The notes under the pieces: model-generated
Told to the model about the DNA's origin: nothing
The model's input: the letters and a program-made list of their open reading frames with translations, nothing else
Database searches by the model: none
Shown: positions 52,593-61,222 of the stretch, piece by piece
Position numbering within the stretch: the stretch's first letter is position 1
How the letters are laid out: every line of letters begins with the position of its first letter
DNA from: Eutreptiella sp. 'Long Island Sound 2002'
Taxonomy: Eukaryota; Euglenozoa; Euglenophyceae; Eutreptiales; Eutreptiaceae
Length of the DNA: 64,000 nt
Direction: 5' to 3'
NCBI GenBank assembly: GCA_964036045.1
Contig: OZ038378.1
Location: 164,772,549-164,836,548, forward strand
Program-made: the position numbers and the translations under genes

Positions 52593-53733
52593 TCTGTTTT
52601 TTGGGTGGTCAGCCGGTCTCCGAGGGGCTGGGGTGGGAGTGTGCGCTCACCCTTTGCTTTGCGTTCTGTGTCAGGTCTCTGAGTGCCACCCTGGGATGGC
52701 CGGGCTGCTTTGCGCCCGGGCATTGCTCGCGCATTTGTGGGCGTTTTTTGGCTTCCATGGCTGCGCCAATGTTCTGGTTGTTGTGTGTGGCTCGTATTCT
52801 CTCTGCGTTTTGGCAGGTCCAGTGTGCGCGGGCGGGAGCCCTCCGGGCGATTGTCTGTAGAGGCGGCCCTGCCCTGCGTGGATGTCGCGGGCTGATTTTG
52901 TGGTTATGTGCCGGGCGTTGGTCCTTTGGCCTGCACCGCTGCCACTTTGTTGTGGGTCCGGGGTCCATGCTTTCTTAGGGTTGGAGCTGGGTTGGGCGCT
53001 GGCCCGCCATTTTGGGATCTGCTGCGGATCTCAGGGGTGCTGCCCTGGGCTGACCGGGCAGCTCTGCGACAGGGCGGCAGTGCCTGACGGTCGCTGTACA
53101 TTTACCGCTTCCTCATTGGTGCGGCCCATGTGAGGATGACGGAAGCAAGTAGGCATGAATGTGTGGGCAGCATGCGCATGCATGGTGTGGAGCCGAAGTG
53201 GTATGTGCCACACGCAAAACAGCAATGATCTGTTGAGTTGCCTGACAAACGGAGCACATGCTGAAAAGCTGAGACGCCTTTGCGCCAACCAAGGCGCCTT
53301 TGCGCCCCTGAGGATCGAGTATGACACGTCCTCACAAGCCAGAGAGCAAGTGCATGACAGGGGCACGACTTGCAGGGCAAGGGTTAGAGACTAACCGGCG
53401 CTGTGGGTGGGTGGTGGGTGCGAGCTGACCTCAATGTCCAGAGGACCAGTGCCAATGCACAGCCAGCAACCACCTGGTGTGGTACAGAACTGGTCTACGC
53501 TGCAGTGCAGCAAGCAAAACACCGAACAATGTGGTTATGACCATGCGCTTGTCACACGGGGGCGTATGCGAGCCCAGTTTCCGTTGCCTCATGGCCCCCA
53601 AGCCTCCCCAACCCACCTGAAAGTGAGGATGAAACAGGGCAAGTCACCGGGACGAAACAGGGCAAGATGCAGGCAAAGTGCAGTGGACCCACTGTTTGTG
53701 CTCCATCATTGAAGATTATATTGGCCCAAAGAA
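52593..53733. other. 3' non-coding part of DIRS-like element 2 and flank
   Basis: 52593-53130 is T/G-rich non-coding sequence probably belonging to the element. From about 53,390 the sequence resembles 47,115 (CTAACCGGCGC...GTGGTGGGT.CGAGCTGACC). 53626-53733 is duplicated at 62737-62847. Confidence 0.45.
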
Positions 53734-54826
53734 TTTTGGATGAAGTACAGGTAGTCGTTGTTTCGATTTTTTTTGGATGAAACACACCCCACCTGCAGAG
53801 AGCGGTGCTTTCATGTCTCGCACCAAAGGGTGTTCGGAGGTTGCTTGGCGGTAGAGTGTTGCCCATGTTCGCGAATACCCGAACCATGTTGTTCAAGAGA
53901 TTCGATGGTTCGACAGGTTGAATCCTTTCAACCATTGTCCCCATTTTCCATTCTTTATGACGCATTTCAAAGACTCCATGCCCATCAGTTCCATTGGCGG
54001 GATATGGAGTGCCGACCTGTGGAATCCTAAGTATGCGTCGCATGTTTACAAGGTGTCTATTGCTGTTGATATGTTGGGCAACATTATATGGATTTGCCCC
54101 TTGGCCCCCGGGACGTTAGCTGATCTTTTGATTTGGGATGGGTATGGACCTTCTCGTACCCGAGGTGATTTCTTTGATTTTGAAGTTGGGGGCCATGATG
54201 GTGCTTATAAGGGCCGGATTCATGTCATTGTGCCATTCATTGGAAGAAAGAATGGCACTTTGACAGCCTGCCAACAATGTTACAATGAGGTGCACGGGTG
54301 GTATAGTGCACGCATTGAGCAGCTGTTTGCTCGGTTGTGGCATGGGGTTTGGTTAGGAACATTTGGTGTGGCGACCCCAATGAGTTGCACCAGTCAGTCC
54401 GTATTTTGTTGCATTTTACGCAATTTTGCATTCGCAAGCAAGTCCGTCACCCCCCCTATGGACCATTTGGACTGACCGAAGCAACTAGGCCGCCACGCAA
54501 GATAAGGTAGAGGATGAGGCAGAAGTGTGTGTGTTGTGTTGTCAGAAGCGCTCCATCATCACAGTTTGTGATGAATGTAAGGAGCACTATTGTACTCAAT
54601 GTATTGACACCCACACTTGTGGGACCAATGGTGTTTGTTAAGTACAATACAAAGGACATTTGGAGTTGTTGAATTCACAGCTATTGCTTTATTATGCAAC
54701 ATGCTTTCTAGGGAAGGTGTGCAGTGCAACGTGGTCTACTTGGGGGGCTTCTCCATGAGAGGGTAAATCTGGGGCTGAAATCAGGATAGTTAATAGAAAA
54801 GTAGCGAGCCGGGCAAACATTCCCCC
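53734..54826 (+). mobile_element. Family A element, left end lost
   Basis: The right end GAGCCGGGCAAACATTCCCCC is at 54806-54826, followed by TTT. The paralogous segment at 62,848-62,877 lacks the whole insertion and reads CACTGTTTAGCCC, so TTT is the target site. The left end is deleted: the similarity to the paralog breaks at 53733/53734 with no GGGGG end. Confidence 0.7.
53865..54480 (+). pseudogene. Harbinger-like DDE transposase remnant
   Basis: The frame reads R-W-F-D-R-L-N-P-F-N-H-C-P, then Y-K-V-S-I-A-V-D-M-L-G-N-I-I-W. A G-T-L-A-D-L-L-I-W segment, V-G-G-H-D-G-A-Y (second catalytic Asp position), C-Y-N-E-V-H-G-W-Y and A-R-I-E-Q-L-F-A-R-L-W (Glu position) follow. This is the order seen in PIF/Harbinger/IS5-type DDE endonucleases. 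The first catalytic Asp is not certain. A frameshift near 54340 moves the remaining N-I-W-C-G-D-P-N-E-L-H-Q-S-V-R-I-L into another frame. Non-functional. Confidence 0.65.
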
Positions 54827-54938
54827 TTTAGCCCTCCAGACCCCACGGCGTGTTGGGGTCTAGAATTGCACTGAAATGCCCTTCTCATGAGTACCACCTT
54901 GTCTTTTGCCTGATTACCTTTCTGCAGTTTGGCAGTCC

Positions 54939-56384
54939 ATGGAGCTCTGCGGCCCGTTGTCGCGCGACAGCGTCGCTTCCGCTTCTGTAATATTGCGACG
55001 TGCCACGGAACTGCACGCGGATTTGAAGCGGAGGCAAAGGGCATTGGACACCGCCAGATCCGAGTTCACACGGAGGGCGCAGGAGGTCGCCGTGGTCAAT
55101 GAGGACCAAGGGGATTGCTGGTACTTGGACATCGGAGGGAGCCCCTTCCATACCACGACCCGCGCCCTGCGGAGCCGTCCGGCGCACTTCTTTTCCACGA
55201 TGACCTCCCCCTTCTTTCCTTCCGAGGCCGATGCCACGGGCTACACCTTCATTGACCGGGACCCGGAGTGGTTCGCCCTCCTGCTTGGCTTTCTGCGGGA
55301 CGGCTGCGCCCCTCTGCCCTGGGAGCGCACCAGCCACTCCCGTGTGCTGCGTGAGGCCCGGTACTACGGCATTGAAGGCCTTACCCATCCCCTGGACTCG
55401 GCACAGCACGTTGTTGTCTGTGGATGGGGCCGAGAGGACCCGCACACGTTCCGGCCGTACGTGGCCACCTACGACTGCCGGGCGGGGGCGTGGGTGCGGA
55501 GGCGGGCCCTTCTGCCAGACGCCACCGCTCCTCCGTGGGCTTCGTGGGACGATCCCTATGCGCCGCCACTGGAGCCAATCACCGGATGTGTGTTCCAAGA
55601 CAGGCTGTACATGGCCATCGATGGTAAAGTGCTCCACTCGGAGGCCCTTGGCTGTCTTGAGGATAGCAAGTGGACGGAGCTGAAGAGCGACCCCCGGTTT
55701 GCGGAGGAGTGCGAGCGGCTGCGCATTGTGGGTGTTCTGGGCGGTCGCATCTGGGGCATGTGCGGCAGCAGCCTTGAGAAGTTGGGATTCGAGGATTCTG
55801 ATTTCGACTCGTCCGACGACGAGTACGACGGAAATCACTTGTGGACCTTTGATACGGTGTCGAAGGCGTGGCAGTGGAGGGGCTTTAAGTGGCAATGGTG
55901 GTACGGCGATGATCCTGCGGCCTGCATCCGGGACGAGCGGCTGATTGTTGCCGGGGTGTCCGGGTCCAGGAAGGGCCACCAGGTGTACCGGGGGTTTAGA
56001 GAGTACGATGAAGACGGTCGCCAGACGATTCTGCTGCCCCCGTTGTGCAAGCCTCGGTCCAAGGCAGCCGCCGTGGCGCTGGACGGGAAGGTGTTGGTCA
56101 TTGGTGGGCAAGGGCCGCACGAAACACCGTTGAGGTCGGTGGAGGAGTACGACCCGGGGACAGGGAGGTGGCGCCTCATTGCGCCGCTGCACACCGCGCG
56201 GAGTGGCTGTGCTGCGGTGGTGGTGGGGGGCTGCGTCATGGTCGTGGGGGGGCGGGACGCCGAGGACCGGGGGCTTCGCAGTGTGGAGCTGTACGTACCG
56301 TGGCTGGATGAATGGTGGCAAATGCCCCCTCTTCCCACGGGGATGGCGTGTCCGACAATGGCGGCCGTCATGCCATGCAAGTGA
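54939..56384 (+). CDS. KCTD-type BTB plus Kelch-repeat protein
   Basis: 481 residues from ATG 54939 to TGA 56382-56384. Residues about 17-50 are coiled coil. Residues 61-148 form a BTB/T1-type domain: W-Y-L-D-I-G-G-S-P-F-H-T-T-T, R-P-A-H-F-F-S-T-M, F-I-D-R-D-P-E-W-F, L-L-G-F-L-R-D-G, R-E-A-R-Y-Y-G-I. About 155-475 is a beta-propeller with Kelch features: V-V-V-C-G-W-G, V-L-V-I-G-G-Q-G with E-E-Y-D-P-G-T-G-R-W, and V-M-V-V-G-G-R-D with V-E-L-Y..W-L-D-E-W-W. Such proteins are usually substrate adaptors of cullin-3 ubiquitin ligases. An acceptor-like CCTTTCTGCAG (ending about 54927) precedes the ATG, so a 5' untranslated exon is possible. A near-identical copy starts at 62986. Confidence 0.85.
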   Translation: MELCGPLSRDSVASASVILRRATELHADLKRRQRALDTARSEFTRRAQEVAVVNEDQGDCWYLDIGGSPFHTTTRALRSRPAHFFSTMTSPFFPSEADATGYTFIDRDPEWFALLLGFLRDGCAPLPWERTSHSRVLREARYYGIEGLTHPLDSAQHVVVCGWGREDPHTFRPYVATYDCRAGAWVRRRALLPDATAPPWASWDDPYAPPLEPITGCVFQDRLYMAIDGKVLHSEALGCLEDSKWTELKSDPRFAEECERLRIVGVLGGRIWGMCGSSLEKLGFEDSDFDSSDDEYDGNHLWTFDTVSKAWQWRGFKWQWWYGDDPAACIRDERLIVAGVSGSRKGHQVYRGFREYDEDGRQTILLPPLCKPRSKAAAVALDGKVLVIGGQGPHETPLRSVEEYDPGTGRWRLIAPLHTARSGCAAVVVGGCVMVVGGRDAEDRGLRSVELYVPWLDEWWQMPPLPTGMACPTMAAVMPCK

Positions 56385-58126
56385 GCAAGTCGACTCTTAA
56401 CCCCCCCCCCCCCCCCTCGCCCGGATCCTGAGGTCTCAGAGGGGGAGGGTCTGAGTGCTCCTCAATTGAGTCACCCAGAAATGATGATGAGCCTGATTAC
56501 CTTTCAGCAGGCACAGTTTCAGTGGAGGGTACCACCTCCCCTGTGGAGTTTAGCACAGATGTCAGCTCAACCAGAAACCGACGTTGGTACCGGTTGTAAC
56601 ACACTACACACACCCCTTGCTCTGACCCTATCTCACCAGCGCTCTCAGGCTTACGTGATGAGTTGGCTGAATGAGTGCCAGCAATCCAGCAAGCTTGTCA
56701 GGGAACCTGAAGGTCCCCCCCAGTACTGTACCATTGAGGCTAGAGGTTGTGGCCAACAAAACAAGGCCAGGTGAAGGCAGTTAGGCGAACACAATGGTCG
56801 TGGCTGTGCATAGCTCAGTGATCGACATTGAAGGATTCATCCATGAACTGCTGGACATTGCTGCATATGCATACCAGGACGTGCATGTGTGGAGCGCTTC
56901 TTGACCTGCGTACGCCCCCCTCCCCCCCGGCCCGGAGGCGGAGGAGTTTGAACACGATTACTGGTATGTTGACGACATGTTCACCCTCACAGGATCCCTA
57001 CCATAAGAGGAGGAGTACCAAGAGTACCTGCGTGCCCCCCCCCCCCCCCCAAGGCCAAACACCAGGCAGGGGGAAGGCAACCCCCGCGCCTTTTCAGCCA
57101 GGGTTGTGACCAACACCGACCTCAACAACACAATGAAGTCTACACGTGCACCGAGTTCTTCTCGGGGGGTCCAACGGGGCCTCAGCGAGATGCCCGATGT
57201 GGCAACGCAAGCCCACCGGGGGCCGCGCTCTCAAGGGAGTGAACATGGCAGTAAGTCCCAGCGTGCTAGCACTGAGAAGCGAGCAGGGGAGACGCATCTT
57301 CCCTCGCGTAGCGACTCAACCAGAAACGGGACGCACCACGTCGTCAAGCGCCCGGACCAAGCCGGGATAAGGGGGCCAGCAAGGGGCCCTACGCACCTCC
57401 ACCCAACACGGGACAACACCGTCAACCCAACAACAACTCGCTCCTATGTGGAGGTGGTCCGGGGAGTCGCGCAACGAAGTGGCCGGCCAACGACAGCAGG
57501 TGGCCCACCCCACGTCACCCGCTACATCCTACTCCCCCGCGCACCCACACACACCCCACAACCTCCATCCGCGCAGCAAAGGCATGAAGGACAGGGTCGG
57601 GGGTTTGTGTTGCGCTCGCCAAAGGAAGGACTAAGTGCGGGAACTTGGAGGAGAAAGGTTGTTATGTGCCCCCGTCGGGGAAACGACCCCGCAAGTGGCC
57701 ATCCTAGGGCCCAGCAGCCGCCGTTGGGGAGAGGTACCTCACCGCCGGCTTGGGATGGCCGCTTGGACGCGCCTGGCCAACGGCGAAGGCATCTGCCTTC
57801 CTCTGCGTGGACTCGACGCAGAGAAGTGAAACAGGGCAAGTCCGGGGGCTCCGTTGGCACAACCGACCAAGGGAAAGGGAAGGGAAGGAGTGTGGTGAGG
57901 CCGATGGGCACTGCGGCCTACAGAGGGAAAGGCCAAGGGAAGGGAAAGGGGAGGGGAGAGGGAAGGTTAGGGCAAGGAGAAAGAGGAAGGTCAAAGGGTG
58001 GTGAGAAGCCGATGGGCACCACCGCCTATGGAGGGAAAGGGTCCAAGGGAAGGGCAGCGAATGGCGATCGGCCAGTAGGCGCCGCTAGCTGCAGACGAGA
58101 GCATCACACCATGGCGTCATGCCAAC
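56385..58126. other. 3' flank and low-complexity region
   Basis: C runs at 56401-56416 and about 57035-57050. 57106-58090 can be read as one Arg/Gly/Lys/Pro-rich frame (with S-Y-V-E-V-V-R-G, then G-K-G-x-G-K-G-K-G repeats and a repeated P-M-G-T-x-A-Y-x-G-K-G). It may be a retroelement gag relic, but composition alone could explain it. TCCGGGGGCTCCGTTG.CACAACC is shared with about 25717-25745. Confidence 0.35.
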
Positions 58127-58198
58127 GGGGGAACGTTAGCGCGCCGGGCGCGCGCCGGGCATCTTTTGTGACCCGTGCCCTACCGGTGGACTGTTGCC

Positions 58199-58486
58199 GT
58201 TGATATGTTGGGCAACATTATATGGATTTGCCCCTTGGCCCCCGGGACATCAACAGATGTTTTGATTTGGGATGGGTATGGACCTTCTCGTACCCGAGGT
58301 GATTTCTTTGATTTTGAAGTTGGGGGCCATGATGGTGCTTATAAGGGCCGGATTCATGTCATTGTGCCATTCATTGGAAGAAAGAATGGCACTTTGACAG
58401 CCTGCCAACAATGTTACAATGAGGTGCACGGGTGGTATAGTGCACGCATTGAGCAGCTGTTTGCTCGGTTGTGGCACGCAAGATGA
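58199..58486 (+). pseudogene. Harbinger-like DDE transposase fragment (second copy)
   Basis: Nearly identical to 54060-54344 (V-A-V-D-M-L-G-N-I-I-W through A-R-I-E-Q-L-F-A-R-L-W). It lacks everything before the first conserved strand and ends in TGA just after L-W-H-A-R. It retains the V-G-G-H-D-G-A-Y and R-I-E-Q positions. Confidence 0.65.
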
Positions 58487-58499
58487 GGCAGAGGATGAG

Positions 58500-58861
58500 G
58501 CAGAAGTGTGCGTGTTGTGTTGCCAGGACGCTCCACCGTCGCAGTTTGTGATGAGTGTAAGGAGCACTACTGTACTGAATGTACCCACACTTGTGGGACC
58601 AATGTTATGATGCAACTCTACTGTTCGCAATACCTCAATAACGCCTATCGCTTCTACTGGAGATCGATGCGGTTGTGCTATCCTAACCCCCCATTCTCCC
58701 AACTTGCTAAGGTGTTGACCAAGATCGCCCTTAAAGGAGCGAGAGTGGTACTGTGTACCCCAGTTTGCAACATTCTTGAGCTGGGGCAGTTTGGGTCACC
58801 TAATTCTAAGGGCGTTTCCAAGGGGTGTGCTTGGGGGCTCTTCGGGGGGAACATAGTCTAA
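58500..58861 (+). pseudogene. Cys-rich finger and N-P-P-F (methyltransferase-like) fragment
   Basis: The pieces are C-D-E-C-K-E-H-Y-C-T-E-C-T-H-T-C-G, a B-box/zinc-finger-like cluster also found decayed at about 54520-54640, then Y-P-N-P-P-F-S-Q-L-A-K-V-L-T-K-I-A, then G-A-R-V-V-L-C-T-P. An N/D-P-P-F/Y/W motif followed by a helix and a strand is typical of amino-methyltransferases (Dam-like domains occur in some mobile elements). With only this motif the assignment is tentative. Confidence 0.35.
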
Positions 58862-58900
58862 AAGTAGCGCGCCGGGCGCGCGCCGGGCAAACATTCCCCC

Positions 58901-59660
58901 AACCTCCCCCCCCCCCCCCACAACAATGGGATCAGTCTTAAGCAACGTGACTCTCCGACCCCTCTGGCAGTGGTGTGGCCAACCTGTACTGTTCGATTTA
59001 AAGTTTGTTGGGGGGGGGGGTACTCAGTTCTGCGGCGGGAGGGGGGGAGACATGCAGCCGCCGCCTCGGGACACATTGGCGGAAAGATTGGCGGTGGCCT
59101 GGGTGTGGCATTTGACCCTGTTCCGAAACGCTCTGGCCCTGACATACCACTGTCTCGCACTCTTTAAACGCGGGGCCCTTCACTGGTTAGATCTGGTACA
59201 GGGTTCTGCCATCGCTGATTCCTAACCCAGCTGGCGCCGACATGGCGGCCAGTCTATGCGGCCTGCGTGCCAGCAGTGTTGAGTAAATATTCAGACTCAG
59301 CTCAGCTGCAGGTTCGGTGCCCAGACCTGGGGTGGTGGGGGCATCAATGGGGCCTATGTTCCAGTAATGGAGAGACAAAGTGTGAGCCGGGGGGAACTGA
59401 GGGGGGTCTTGCATGTGCTGCTTCACCGACGATTGGGGGAGCGATTGGTGGTGGTCCTGGGCTCGGAATATGTGCACAAAGGTAACCTAACCTAACCTAT
59501 CTTGGAGTGATCCCCCAAATGGCTCGGCATGGGTGGAGGGCGGCGTCTGGGCCGGTGGGACATTGGGATTTATGGGAACAAATATTATTCGAGTGAAAAC
59601 GGGCGGGGGCGTCAGTGGAGATGCGATGGATTCCTTCCTGTTTGGGCGTCCTTGGCAATC
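58901..59660. other. No recognised gene; short telomere-like run
   Basis: A 99-codon frame (58926-59225) is unrecognised. TAACC repeats three times at about 59481-59498. C run at 58905-58920 and G runs near 59010 and 59040. Confidence 0.4.
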
Positions 59661-60336
59661 CAGACGTCCGCGGACGTTTTCCAGACGTCCGCGGGCGTTT
59701 TCCGGATGTCCATGGATGTCCCAGGACATTTTCCGCATGTTAGCGGACATTTTCTGGATGTCCGCGGATCTTTTCCTCGATGTCCGCGGATGTTTCCATG
59801 GATGCCCGCAGACGTTTTTTGCATGTCATCGGATGTTTCCCGGACGTCCACAGAAATTTTCCGGATATCCGCGGATGTCTGAGGATATTTTCCGCATGTC
59901 CGCACGTTTTCCGGATGTCCGCTGATGTTTCCCGGATGTCCGTGGACATTTTCCGGATGTCTGCGGATGTCCGAGGACATTTTCCAGGATGTCATCGGAT
60001 GTTTCCCGGACGTCCGCAGACATTTTCCGTATGTCCGCACGGTTTCCGGATGTCCGCAGATGTTTCCCGGACGTCTACAAATGTTTTCCGGACGTCTGTG
60101 GATGTTTTCCGGATGTCCGCGGATGTCCGAGGACATTTTCCGTATGTCCGCACGTTTTCCGGATGTCCGCGGATGTTTCCCGGACGTCTGCAGATGTTTT
60201 CCGGATGTCCGCGGACGTTTTCCGGATGTCCGTGGATGTCCCCGAACATTTTCCGGATGTTCGCGGATGTTTTTCCGGATGTCCGCGGACGTTTTCCGGA
60301 TGTTCGCGGATGTGTGCGGACATTTTCCGGATATTC
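59660..60336. repeat. GTCCGCGGA/TTTTCCGGAT satellite-like array
   Basis: About 680 bp built from alternating blocks such as GATGTCCGCGGATGTTT and TCCGGATGTCCGCGGACATT. They combine in a period of roughly 15, 18 and 33 bp with higher-order mixing. All frames stay open on both strands (periodic D-I-R-K-T-S-A-D-type peptides); these are not genes. CCGCGG and TCCGGA palindromes recur throughout. Confidence 0.9.
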
Positions 60337-60342
60337 CCCAAA

Positions 60343-61041
60343 GGGGGAGCCTCAAGCGCAGTGCGCTCGCAGTGCAACTATTTGGGCGTCTGGCTGTACT
60401 AGAGACCCATACTTTGAGATACTAGGGGCCCCTAGGGGCATCATGGTGACCCCTAGCGGAGGTTTTGCAAGGCGTAGCACGTTTGGGTCAAGGCATGGCA
60501 AGGCGTAGCATGGTTCTGTCAAGGCATGGCAAGGCGCAATGCTCGTGTGCACACATTGATCTATCGTGCTTGCACATATGCTACAAGACTTCATACCCCC
60601 CTCCTCCTTCCTTAGAAACACTTTCTTCATGGATTTGAGTATTGGCGATCGGGTGTTCTACATCCGCTCCAACGGCGTGCAAGTTCCTGCCACGGTGGTT
60701 GGGATGGCGGGAGATGGGCTCATCCTCTTGGAGCACGACCAAGATGCACTACGGGTGGTAAATCGCCAATGCAAGATGGAGTCCATGTGTACTTAGTAGA
60801 CAATGGAACAGAAAGACAGTTCTGTGTTCTTGAGGGTGGCGACCAATGCGCTGTTCATGGCTTTTCCAGTTGTGCATGATGTGTGTTATGTGAAGGGAAG
60901 GTAGTTTGCAACTTTCTTGAGCTAGGGCAGTTTGGGTCACCTAATTCCAAGGGCGTTTCCAAGGGGTTTGCTTGGAGGCTCTTCGGGGGGAACATAGTCT
61001 AAAAGTAGCGCTCAGTGCGCGCGCAGTGCAAAGATTCCCCC
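60343..61041. mobile_element. Family B element with proven empty site, TSD AAA
   Basis: It starts GGGGGAGCCTCAAGCGCAGT and ends GCGCAGTGCAAAGATTCCCCC. The flanks are ATATTCCCCAAA and AAAATTGAAC. The paralog at 32,451 reads ATATTCCCCAAAATTGAAC without the element, which proves insertion and a 3-bp AAA duplication. The 9-mer GCGCAGTGC and relatives occur twice near each end in the same orientation. It contains one short frame (60578-60796). Confidence 0.85.
60578..60796 (+). CDS. Small SH3/Tudor-like ORF inside the family B element
   Basis: 72 codons from ATG 60578 (another ATG at 60629) to TAG. The core S-I-G-D-R-V-F-Y-I-R-S-N-G, V-P-A-T-V-V-G-M, D-G-L-I-L-L-E-H, L-R-V-V-N-R-Q alternates short beta strands as in small barrel (SH3/Tudor/chromo-barrel-like) modules. 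A related, broken version is at about 9245-9400. Its presence in two copies of the same element suggests it belongs to the element's protein set. Function unknown. Confidence 0.5.
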   Translation: MLQDFIPPSSFLRNTFFMDLSIGDRVFYIRSNGVQVPATVVGMAGDGLILLEHDQDALRVVNRQCKMESMCT

Positions 61042-61222
61042 AAAATTGAACAAACCATTGACGCCCCCCCCAACCTGGGAGCTGTATCCTGAGCTGGTGG
61101 ATGATGTCCGGGATGCCTTCACACAATATTACACACTCAGCATGTCGCATGGCTTTAAGGCTTTGGGATACTGGGTGTTTCAGAAAGTTTGAGGAAAACA
61201 AACCGCACCATGCCGAACAAGT

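Larger units (their letters stand above)
58127..58900 (+). mobile_element. Family A element with coding relics, TSD AAC
   Basis: It starts GGGGGAACGTTAGCGCGCC and ends GCCGGGCAAACATTCCCCC, with AAC on both sides (58124-58126 and 58901-58903). The 11-mer GCGCGCCGGGC is present as a tandem pair near both ends in the same orientation. Inside are a DDE transposase fragment (58199-58486), a Cys-rich piece and an N-P-P-F-containing piece. It has the same ends as the short elements at 8132 and 8851. Confidence 0.8.

Noticed and set aside
54885-56321. 478-codon minus-strand frame opposite the BTB-Kelch gene
   Set aside because: Shadow of a GC3-rich gene; the plus frame has clear domains and the same shadow appears at 62932-63939.
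57106-58203. 365-codon gene
   Set aside because: Low-complexity Gly/Lys/Arg composition, runs into the family A element, start not supported; noted only as a possible gag relic.
59481-59498. Telomere
   Set aside because: Only three TAACC units, internal to the contig.
59612-60508. Frames of up to 247 codons with periodic S-A-D-I-R-K-T peptides
   Set aside because: Satellite translation artefacts on both strands.
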